Assembly (NCBI GenBank): GCA_005883855.1
Contig: VBAU01000158.1
Location: forward strand, 1 to 5,004
DNA: 5,004 nucleotides
Reading direction: 5' to 3'
Source of the DNA: Bacteroidota bacterium
GTDB lineage: Bacteria; Bacteroidota; Bacteroidia; Chitinophagales; Chitinophagaceae
The notes under the pieces are model-generated. The model worked only from the letters and a program-made list of their open reading frames with translations, did not search any database and was not told the DNA's origin. The stretch's first letter is position 1. Each line of letters starts with the position of its first letter. Below, one piece after another: positions 1 to 5,004 of this stretch. Both the position numbers and the translations under genes were made by a program.

Positions 1-325
1 TATTATAATTATCAGTATTAACATTGGAGGAATGAACCTGGCCCGCAAGGACATTGTTCACTTTAAAAATCAGTGGCTGCCCATCGGTAGTGCCGATAAA
101 ATCGGAAGCGCCTGTACCGCTATTGCCACTTAACTGCCATGAATTTGCGGAAGCACTACTCCCGATTTCAGCCCATGAAGCTCCATTGAAATAGTAAAAT
201 GAATTTAGCGATATATCATAAATCATTAGTCCCGTCGCGGGGGAGGATATAGCGTTTCTATCTGTCGTACTCATCCGCGGAATAAGAAGTCCTTTTGAAT
301 TAGATGCCAGCTCTAATATAGAAGA
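1..325 (-). repeat. Fibre-gene module 2, partial at left edge
   Basis: This is the second copy of the module described at 326-1055, beginning at SSILELASNSKGLLIPR (first Ser codon ends at 325). It carries SSPATGLMIYD, FYYFNGASW, WQLSGNSGTG, DFIGTTD and IFKVNN in the same order as module 1. It is in a different reading frame from module 1 only because of the break near 351. The module's head-type repeats would lie left of position 1 and are not visible. Confidence 0.68.
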
Positions 326-355
326 TATGTGAGGTAAAGATGTGCCAATGCACAT
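1..355 (-). CDS. Downstream in-frame remainder of the fibre gene, second module, partial
   Basis: This is the continuation of the fibre gene in the shifted frame, open to the left edge. Its first available ATG (353-355) lies inside the break and gives MCIGTSLPHIS; it is probably accidental rather than a real start. The translation holds a second copy of the module seen upstream: SILELASNSKGLLIPRM, then SSPATGLMIYD, FYYFNGASW, NSWQLSGNSGTGASDFIGTTD and PLIFKVNN, ending NVNTDNYN at the edge. In the first module the matching FIGTTD segment is followed by the YadA-like repeats, so another repeat block probably follows outside the window. Alone, this piece has no signal peptide and would not be exported, so it is best understood as part of the 1-1160 gene. 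Its conservation of the module pattern indicates it was under selection until recently, or still is if the frameshift is a sequence error. Confidence 0.7.
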   Translation of the reverse strand, partial: MCIGTSLPHISSILELASNSKGLLIPRMSTTDRNAISSPATGLMIYDISLNSFYYFNGASWAEIGSSASANSWQLSGNSGTGASDFIGTTDGQPLIFKVNNVLAGQVHSSNVNTDNYN

Positions 356-1160
356 TCACGTTATCACCGAGAACCATGGAATTACTCTGATGAACTTTCG
401 CATTATACCCTATTGCGGTAGCGTTTGTTAGGTTGCCAAAGCCTACATCTGCCAGGTATCCAACCGCGGTATTATTGGAACCAGTAGCATTCAAAACGAG
501 CGCTCGACTGCCAACGGCGGTATTATTACTTCCTGTTGTGTTACTCTGAAGCGCTATGTTCCCGATACCAGTGTTGTCACTGCCAGTAGTCACACCAAGG
601 GCCAGATAACCATTGGCAGTATTGTCCGCTCCAACGGTGTTGGCGAAGAGTGCACCGCTCCCGATGGCAGTATTGGCGGTGCCTGAGATATTGGGAGATA
701 GCGTCGAATATCCAAACGCGGTATTACCGTGCGTTTCGTTTATAAATCCCGAGGCAAGATTGTGTACTTTGAAAACAAGAGCCTGGGCATCGGTGGTGCC
801 AATGAAGTTAGTGGTCGCATCCGTACCCTTATTGCCATTAAGTGACCATGTATTTGTACTGAGCTTTTCCCATGCGGTGCCATTCCAAAAATAAAACCCA
901 GGAGTTACGCCGTTATCGCCACTGGTAGCAACAGTATTATAAACAAGTAAGGAAGTAGCCGGCGAGGAGACGGGACCAGCGACATTCGTTGCGGTTAAAG
1001 CAACCCTGGGAATCAATAAACCTTTTGTGGGGTTTTTGACATCCAGCATGGCGCTGGCATCTGGTGTTGATCCGTCTGCATTAACACCAACGCTTTGCGC
1101 TTTTACAATTGAACAAGTTAGGAAAGAAAGAATGGACAATAGGACGTGTAACTTTCTCAT
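300..1160 (-). CDS. N-terminal fragment of secreted fibre/adhesin-like protein (before frameshift)
   Basis: This fragment is 286 codons long from the ATG at 1158-1160. I prefer this start over an ATG 12 codons upstream (1194-1196) because MRKLHVLLSILSFLTCSIVKAQ is then a standard Sec signal peptide (basic n-region, hydrophobic core), probably cleaved after KAQ, before SVGVNADGS. Next come a KGLLIPR segment (residues about 36-52), an aromatic FYFWNGTAW stretch (about 89-97), and a WSLNGNKGT...NFIGTTD segment (about 105-124). Residues 147-261 form Asn/Gly/Thr-rich repeats of about 17 residues (TAVGSRALVLNATGSNN type), resembling trimeric YadA-like head beta-rolls. The last eleven residues or so (HWHIFTSHIFYIRAGI region) do not fit the family and are out-of-frame sequence. 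Function is inferred from repeat type only: an exported fibre-like surface protein. An annotator could also take the upstream ATG. Confidence 0.75.
   Translation of the reverse strand: MRKLHVLLSILSFLTCSIVKAQSVGVNADGSTPDASAMLDVKNPTKGLLIPRVALTATNVAGPVSSPATSLLVYNTVATSGDNGVTPGFYFWNGTAWEKLSTNTWSLNGNKGTDATTNFIGTTDAQALVFKVHNLASGFINETHGNTAFGYSTLSPNISGTANTAIGSGALFANTVGADNTANGYLALGVTTGSDNTGIGNIALQSNTTGSNNTAVGSRALVLNATGSNNTAVGYLADVGFGNLTNATAIGYNAKVHQSNSMVLGDNVNVHWHIFTSHIFYIRAGI
326..1055 (-). repeat. Fibre-gene module 1 (KGLLIPR + FIGTTD + YadA-like repeats)
   Basis: This is the first copy of a large coding module. Landmarks are KGLLIPR with its Lys codon ending at 1025, SSPATSLLVY, FYFWNGTAW, NFIGTTD with its Phe codon ending at 806, then head-type repeats and VLGDNVNV. 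The same landmarks recur in the next module: Lys codons are 730 nt apart (732 nt, or 244 codons, once the two missing bases are added back) and Phe codons 706 nt apart (708 nt, 236 codons). The eight-codon difference is a length change around the TSGDNGVTPG stretch, which is missing from module 2. The two copies differ at many residues, so this is an old duplication rather than a recent tandem copy. Confidence 0.7.
378..722 (-). repeat. Tandem 17-residue (about 51-bp) YadA-head-like repeats
   Basis: Seven consecutive units begin with T-A/G-x-G: TAFGYSTLSPNISGTAN, TAIGSGALFANTVGADN, TANGYLALGVTTGSDN, TGIGNIALQSNTTGSNN, TAVGSRALVLNATGSNN, TAVGYLADVGFGNLTNA and a terminal TAIGYNAKVHQSNS. Most units are 17 residues and one is 16. 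Conserved small residues and Asn at fixed spacing are typical of left-handed beta-roll head domains in trimeric adhesins and of related phage/bacterial fibre proteins. At the DNA level the units are diverged but still related, so unequal recombination could change copy number. Confidence 0.75.
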
Positions 1161-1482
1161 AAGTGAAAGTTTAAGGGTTAAAAAATGTGTTAACACTAAC
1201 AGAGCCCGCCAGGCAAATCCTTAGAATCCGGAGTAGATTTTATAGGTGGGATCGTCAACTATTCCCATGCAAAACAGGCAATCGTTTACTTGTTGAAATT
1301 AATAGTAACACAATGCCGCCGAAATTCAATTCTCACTAACGGTAGGGATAACTTCACAAAAGGAAGTTTTCCAAAGGGCGGCGGTGCAGCAAACCGAATA
1401 ATCATTTATCATCGGTCAATTCCATTTTTTTCAAAACAAGAAAGTAATTTTAAGTGAAAGCTGGTTTTCTAAATTCATTCGT
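1161..1482. other. Divergent intergenic region, no gene found
   Basis: This 322-base spacer separates the minus-strand fibre gene from the plus-strand sensor kinase, so promoters for both should lie here. I find no convincing match on either strand to the Bacteroidota pattern (TTTG near -33 and TAnnTTTG near -7). The closest pieces are an AT-rich TATAAAAT on the minus strand (1237-1244) and TAATTTTA on the plus strand (1445-1452), neither with a properly spaced upstream element. There is a 10-bp palindrome GTGTTAACAC at 1187-1196, 27 bases upstream of the fibre start codon, which could be an operator but could equally be chance. No tRNA, riboswitch or terminator structure was recognised, and no ORF with family character is present. 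Confidence 0.5.
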
Positions 1483-1992
1483 GTGCTGCGACGGTTTGTT
1501 TTCATATTCCTGGTGATCCGGATGGGTATTAATTGTCCGGCACAAACCTTTGAAGCAAGCAAATTCCGATTGTATACCACCAAGGATGGCCTAACAGACA
1601 ACAACATCACCGGGATACAGCAGGACGCAGCTGGCTATATTTGGATCTCCACGCTTCACGGTTTGAATCGCTTTGATGGTAACATCTTTAAATCATTTTT
1701 GAAAACCAGCAGGCATGATCCTATTCCCGACAATGCCATCTTTTCGATGAAGCGATTCGGCGACGAACTAGCTGTTGCAACGGATGATGGCGCACAAATC
1801 ATTTCCACGAATAAGCTTCAACAAAAAGATCTTCACATTCCGACCTCAGAAGCGCTGCATTATTGGAGCAACTCATGCCGCTATGTGAACGTTGACAAAA
1901 GCGGCAACTACGGTGTATCTACTAAAACCGGTTTCTACATTTTTTCTCACCAAGGAAGGTTAATGAAACGATACGATCGTTTCACCGAATAA
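1483..1992 (+). CDS. N-terminal fragment of sensor kinase: signal peptide and first propeller repeats
   Basis: This fragment has 169 codons and ends at the in-frame TAA. The start is GTG at 1483; no ATG, GTG or TTG start is seen in frame in the roughly 40 bases upstream, and this one directly precedes LRRFVFIFLVI, which forms the n-region and hydrophobic core of a signal peptide. Cleavage probably follows NCPAQ. An ATG at codon 14 would remove the signal peptide and is rejected. The mature part begins FEASKFRLYTTKDGL, the usual opening of propeller sensors (Y-T-x-x-D-G-L). A clear repeat follows at residues 40-66: NNITGIQQDAAGYIWISTLHG then LNRFDG. A second, weaker blade spans about 82-112. 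Alone the piece could be exported, but it is only a fraction of a propeller and unlikely to fold or signal. Confidence 0.75.
   Translation: MLRRFVFIFLVIRMGINCPAQTFEASKFRLYTTKDGLTDNNITGIQQDAAGYIWISTLHGLNRFDGNIFKSFLKTSRHDPIPDNAIFSMKRFGDELAVATDDGAQIISTNKLQQKDLHIPTSEALHYWSNSCRYVNVDKSGNYGVSTKTGFYIFSHQGRLMKRYDRFTE
1964..1984. repeat. Perfect 9-bp inverted repeat (hairpin) just before the in-frame stop
   Basis: Arms TGAAACGAT (1964-1972) and ATCGTTTCA (1976-1984) are exact reverse complements separated by the 3-nt loop ACG. The element lies inside the kinase coding sequence (encoding MKRYDRF) and ends five bases before the TAA at 1990-1992. It lacks a T-run, so it does not look like an intrinsic terminator. 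It may be a chance by-product of the codons, a mutation hotspot, or a cause of sequencing error. Confidence 0.6.
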
Positions 1993-2010
1993 GATATCGG
2001 CCGATCCTGG

Positions 2011-4572
2011 ATGATGTTTGGAAGTCGTGTTTACCATCTTACTGACGGAAATCTCATGCAGCAGAATAGCGATGGATTGCTTATTTACGACAAAGCCAGA
2101 AATATTATTGCTGATTTTTCCGCTTATTATCCCGGGATGAAAGAACTGGATCCTATATTAAACAGCCGTCAATTGTTTCTGTTTGTATCGCGTTATGATC
2201 TATTATTTCTGAATGCAGATTCTAATCGTTTTGACCTGATTGACATCCGGACTGGAAAAATTAAATCCTTCCCTTCCTGCATCAATTTGCAACATGAAAT
2301 CGGGTGGCAAACAAACCCGGTATTTTTAAATGGCGATACGTTAGTAATCAATTCCCGAAACAAAGGTTTTTTCCTGGTAAAGGTTGACACCCTTACAAGA
2401 ACGGTGTCCTGTTCGCCCGAGAGATATTTCCGCGATCATCTTTGTAATACCGTATTTAGTGACAAACAAAATCGGTTGTGGATCGGAACGAATAGTGGTC
2501 TATATGTTGAAAACATTAAAACCCTTATCGTTCATTCTTTTCAAATTGAAGGTGACGCAAAAGAGAATTTTATCATTACCAGTCTTTTCCTCGCCTCGGA
2601 CAAAATATACGCCGGTACCGACACCAAAAAGATCCTGGTGATCGATAAAAAGACAAAAAAAATATTGCAGCAGGTTCAATTGACTACCGATCCCGTATTA
2701 TCAAACCGGGTTACAGGATTTCAGCCAATAAACCAGGACATTTTACTGGTTTCGACGATGTCAGGTATTCATTGGTTGAACGTGAAAAATCTGTCATCAG
2801 GTAAGCCCGAGTTAAAAACACTTTTAGATAGCAGTTTCACAGTAAATTTTTTATTCGCTGACAAAAAGAAAAATATCTGGTTTCCGACTAACGAGATAAA
2901 CAGTATGTACTATTACAACCCGGTGAGTGGCAAAACGGAAGTGATCGACGACAAAAAAGAAAGACTGTTCAAAATCAATAGTCCAAACAGCATTGCAGAA
3001 GACAATGAAGGAAACATTTGGTTTGGAGGTGACGCGATTGCCCGATGGAATGGACGTCTCTTGAAAATTGACACCCTAATCGAAAGGATACCCACTCAAA
3101 ACAATTGGAAGAACGGATATTTTGTAATGTCGGATTCCAGTGGCGAGATATGGGCAATGCTGAACGACGATGGCTTTGCAAAAATTACGCACACACCAAT
3201 TCACATAAGACCCGAGAACATTTTGCTCAACAATAAAGGTATTTCTCCTGCCCTGCTATACGATAAAATATTTCTTGCTACAACCAACGGCCTTGGCTAT
3301 GTCGATCTCAAAACGCAAAAAGGCGTCATTTTTCATGCCGCAGACGGGCTTCCTTATAAACCCATAAGTTCCTTCCAGTTTGTATCCGATCCAACTGACA
3401 GATCCACATGGTTTGCTTGTGAAAATTTCATTTGCAATATTTCTTCATCTGTTTCCAATTACTACATGCAGCCGCCCGTGCTAATGGTGAGTGACATAAA
3501 CGTGATTAATGATACAGTAATCAACTATCCAAGTGAACGAATAAGGTTAGGCCACGATCAAAATGATATCAGCGTCTCGTTCAGCGCCATTAACTTCATT
3601 GACCCGGAAAACATGAGGTTCGCATACCGGATAAATAACAGGAAAGATTCTGCCTGGATCGAAGCTGGTAACCAACCCAACATTTTACTCACTAATATTT
3701 CGCCAGGCACTTACAAACTAGAAATGAAGTTATATGCTTATGATAACAAATGGCCCGAGCAAATAAAAGCACTGGAGATCATCATTCAGTCTCCCTTCTG
3801 GAAAACCTGGTGGTTTCTTACAATCGTTTTGCTCGTCATCTTAACCAGTATTTACCTTTTTTACACAAATCGAATTGCGGAAATAAGAACCAAGGCCAGG
3901 ATTGACAGGCAAATGGCGGAGTATGAAATGCAGGCGCTTCACGCGCAAATGAATCCTCACTTTATATTTAACTGCCTCAACAGCATCCGGGAAATGATAT
4001 TGAACAATGAAAACCTTCAGGCGTCGCACTATCTCAGCAAGTTTGCACACCTGATACGCATTACGCTAAAAAACTCCTCGAAACCTTTTATCAGTTTGCA
4101 AAACACCATGGAATATTTGAAGCGCTATCTCGAAATGGAGCAAATAAGAAAAGCGAATTTTTCTTATCAAATCGAGGTGGGTGAGTCCGTTCCAACCCGT
4201 GATATTTTCTTGCCTCCTATGCTCATTCAACCCTTTATTGAAAATGCGATTTGGCACGGAACACCAGGCACAAGCGAAGTAATTGAAATCAATATCCGGT
4301 TTATATCTGAAAACAACCAATTGGTGTGCATTGTGGAAGATGATGGGATTGGAATACAGGCTTCATTAAAAAAGAAATACGAACAGCAGGAAATTAATAC
4401 TGACCATCACTCTGTAGGTATCGAGAATGTAAAAAACCGGATTCAAGTATTGAACGAAAAATATGATTTGCATAGTCGCCTGACCATTGAAGATAAAAAC
4501 AATTTACCGGGATATAACGGAACCGGCACCGTGGTTATGCTTTATCTGGCAATGAAGAATACTGACACATGA
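2011..4572 (+). CDS. C-terminal fragment of sensor kinase: propeller, Y_Y_Y, TM, His_kinase, HATPase
   Basis: This fragment has 853 codons from the first ATG after the in-frame stop. That Met (and the next one) are internal residues of the original protein, not a natural start: there is no signal peptide, so export of the propeller would fail. Propeller motifs are seen near fragment residues 145-170 (NTVFSDKQNRLWIGTNSGLY), 279-302, 325-350 (EDNEGNIWFGG) and 370-393. Y_Y_Y is at about 519-594 (NDISVSFSAINF to YKLEMKLYAYD), followed by W-rich FWKTWWF and a helix at about 598-619. His650 lies in QMNPHFIFNCLNSI. The HATPase shows the N box with Asn745 (QPFIENAIWHG), G1 with Asp778 (VEDDGIGI), G2 (SVGIENVKNRI, 801-811) and a final GTGTVVMLYL. 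All kinase boxes are complete. The stop codon TGA overlaps the next start (ATGA). Confidence 0.82.
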   Translation: MMFGSRVYHLTDGNLMQQNSDGLLIYDKARNIIADFSAYYPGMKELDPILNSRQLFLFVSRYDLLFLNADSNRFDLIDIRTGKIKSFPSCINLQHEIGWQTNPVFLNGDTLVINSRNKGFFLVKVDTLTRTVSCSPERYFRDHLCNTVFSDKQNRLWIGTNSGLYVENIKTLIVHSFQIEGDAKENFIITSLFLASDKIYAGTDTKKILVIDKKTKKILQQVQLTTDPVLSNRVTGFQPINQDILLVSTMSGIHWLNVKNLSSGKPELKTLLDSSFTVNFLFADKKKNIWFPTNEINSMYYYNPVSGKTEVIDDKKERLFKINSPNSIAEDNEGNIWFGGDAIARWNGRLLKIDTLIERIPTQNNWKNGYFVMSDSSGEIWAMLNDDGFAKITHTPIHIRPENILLNNKGISPALLYDKIFLATTNGLGYVDLKTQKGVIFHAADGLPYKPISSFQFVSDPTDRSTWFACENFICNISSSVSNYYMQPPVLMVSDINVINDTVINYPSERIRLGHDQNDISVSFSAINFIDPENMRFAYRINNRKDSAWIEAGNQPNILLTNISPGTYKLEMKLYAYDNKWPEQIKALEIIIQSPFWKTWWFLTIVLLVILTSIYLFYTNRIAEIRTKARIDRQMAEYEMQALHAQMNPHFIFNCLNSIREMILNNENLQASHYLSKFAHLIRITLKNSSKPFISLQNTMEYLKRYLEMEQIRKANFSYQIEVGESVPTRDIFLPPMLIQPFIENAIWHGTPGTSEVIEINIRFISENNQLVCIVEDDGIGIQASLKKKYEQQEINTDHHSVGIENVKNRIQVLNEKYDLHSRLTIEDKNNLPGYNGTGTVVMLYLAMKNTDT

Positions 4573-5004
4573 CAATGCTGCGTACCATATTAATAGACGA
4601 TGAACCACGTGGCCTTAACTCACTGCAAAAACTTTTAGAGCTGAACTGTCCGGATGTGGTTATGCTTGCCACCTGCACAAATGTGGATGATGCCATTGAA
4701 AAAATACAACAACTACATCCCGATCTTATTTTCCTTGATATTGCGATGCCTGTAAAAAATGGATTTGATCTTTTAAAAGGACTAAGGGATGTTCTCTTTG
4801 AAGTCATTTTCGTAACTGCTCATAACCAATTCATGGTCGAAGCTTTTCATTTCAGTGCCGTTGATTACCTGCTCAAGCCTGTTGATGATGAACTGCTAAT
4901 TGATGCGGTAAAAAGAGCGAAAAAAAGAATTAATGAAAAATCAGGTAGCAAAAATATTGAAACCTTTTTGCACAACATGAAGCAAAAGCAAACGCCGCAG
5001 AATA
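4569..5004 (+). CDS. LytTR-family response regulator, receiver domain, partial at right edge
   Basis: This is the cognate response regulator of the upstream kinase; 145 codons are visible before the window ends. The start ATG (4569-4571) overlaps the kinase TGA in an ATGA junction, implying translational coupling; a second ATG two codons on (4575) is a possible alternative giving MLRTILIDDEP. The receiver (CheY-like) domain is complete: acidic pair Asp10/Asp11 in LIDDEP, phospho-acceptor Asp57 in FLDIAMP, Thr83 in FVTAHNQF, and Lys103 in YLLKPVDDE. The signatures IDDEP, TAHNQFMVEAF and AVDYLLKPV are typical of LytR/AlgR (LytTR) regulators paired with LytS-type kinases in Bacteroidota. The DNA-binding LytTR domain is expected after the linker (KRINEKSGSKNIETF onwards) but lies beyond the edge, so the output domain is inferred rather than seen. 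If the kinase is truly broken, this regulator may lack its phosphate donor. Confidence 0.9.
   Translation, partial: MTMLRTILIDDEPRGLNSLQKLLELNCPDVVMLATCTNVDDAIEKIQQLHPDLIFLDIAMPVKNGFDLLKGLRDVLFEVIFVTAHNQFMVEAFHFSAVDYLLKPVDDELLIDAVKRAKKRINEKSGSKNIETFLHNMKQKQTPQN

Larger units (their letters stand above)
1..1160 (-). pseudogene. Frameshifted secreted tail-fibre/YadA-head-like repeat protein, partial at left edge
   Basis: This entry covers the whole broken gene. Read from 1160 leftwards, frame one gives a signal peptide, a KGLLIPR module and YadA-like head repeats up to SMVLGDNVNV. It then leaves the family pattern and stops at 300-302. The next frame resumes exactly where the first breaks off, with IGTSLPH and SILELASNSKGLLIPR, and stays open to the window edge. 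The family expectation NVNVGIGTS is restored by adding two bases: GTG-C-ATT-GGC is seen where GTG-GGC-ATT-GGC is expected, at about 350-351. I therefore infer one gene with a 2-base deletion or a sequence error. Full-length relatives in Bacteroidota, as I know them, often end in a chaperone-of-endosialidase (peptidase S74) or similar C-terminal domain, but that part would lie outside the window. The likely role is a surface or extracellular fibre/adhesin; the binding partner is unknown. Confidence 0.82.
1483..4572 (+). pseudogene. Propeller/Y_Y_Y LytS-type sensor histidine kinase interrupted by in-frame TAA
   Basis: This is one gene of 1029 codons plus stop, broken only by TAA at 1990-1992 (codon 170). 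The sequence reads YDRFTE-stop-DIGRSWMMFGS with no frame change. Order of parts in full-length numbering: signal peptide (about 1-21), N-terminal two-component-regulator propeller repeats spread over about 27-650, a Y_Y_Y immunoglobulin-like domain (about 695-770), one transmembrane helix (about 774-795), a short coiled linker, a His_kinase (LytS/YehU-type) dimerisation domain with phospho-acceptor His826 in MNPHFIFN, and an HATPase domain with N, G1 and G2 boxes. About 1030 residues is normal for this class. The intended role is periplasmic ligand sensing followed by autophosphorylation and transfer to the regulator encoded immediately downstream. Everything except codon 170 looks intact, so the lesion is either very recent or a base-call error. 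Confidence 0.85.

Noticed and set aside
341..360. Programmed ribosomal frameshifting as an explanation for the fibre gene break
   Set aside because: No slippery heptamer and no obvious stimulatory structure at the site; a missing GG in a G-run explains it more simply.
378..722. Regular repeats of about 51 bp that might suggest a CRISPR or minisatellite array
   Set aside because: The repeats are in frame, diverged, without unique spacers, and explained by the 17-residue protein repeat of the fibre gene.
613..894. Plus-strand open frame opposite the fibre gene (and a similar one at 1027-1224)
   Set aside because: Low-complexity translation mirrored from the repeat-rich minus-strand gene; no domain pattern and no start context.
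1358..1376. Small inverted repeat GGAA-GTT-TTCC considered as a regulatory hairpin
   Set aside because: Arms are only four bases long and do not extend.
1160..1460. Direct repeat TAAGTGAAAG at 1160-1169 and 1451-1460, at the two ends of the intergenic region
   Set aside because: Only 10 bp, one copy overlaps the fibre start codon, and the orientation relative to the two genes differs; chance is a sufficient explanation.
4535..4807. Minus-strand open frame of 90 codons over the regulator, and others inside the kinase (for example 4066-4320)
   Set aside because: They lie antisense to strongly recognisable receiver and kinase sequences and show no family features.

Overview
The window looks like a chromosomal segment from a member of the Bacteroidota, probably the Chitinophagia/Cytophagia/Sphingobacteriia side. 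The evidence is moderate-to-low GC, no strong Shine-Dalgarno sequences, signal peptides ending in A-Q, a KGLLIPR/YadA-head-type fibre protein, and a propeller/Y_Y_Y/LytS-type sensor kinase paired with a LytTR-type response regulator. No species can be named from sequence reading alone.

Layout. Positions 1-1160 (minus strand) hold a secreted, repeat-rich tail-fibre/adhesin-like gene that runs off the left edge. It is split by a frameshift near 351, where two bases of a GTG-GGC-ATT stretch appear to be missing. Positions 1161-1482 form a divergent intergenic region of 322 bases with no recognisable RNA gene. Positions 1483-4572 (plus strand) hold one large membrane sensor histidine kinase gene, interrupted by a single in-frame TAA at 1990-1992; the reading frame and domain architecture continue straight across it. 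From 4569 to the right edge, overlapping the kinase by an ATGA junction, is the receiver domain of its cognate response regulator, cut by the window end.

How the genes work together. The kinase and regulator form a classical translationally coupled two-component system: periplasmic ligand sensing by a beta-propeller and Y_Y_Y domain, one membrane helix, a cytoplasmic LytS-family kinase, then phosphotransfer to Asp57 of the regulator. The fibre gene diverges from this system and could be a target, but nothing in the sequence shows that.

The main point of interest is that two neighbouring, unrelated genes each carry one clean inactivating lesion (a 2-base frameshift and a nonsense codon) in otherwise well-preserved coding sequence. 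A perfect 9-bp inverted repeat with a 3-nt loop ends five bases before the nonsense codon. Sequence errors, recent pseudogenisation, and (less likely) recoding all remain open. I see no clearly novel system, mobile element, CRISPR array or RNA gene.
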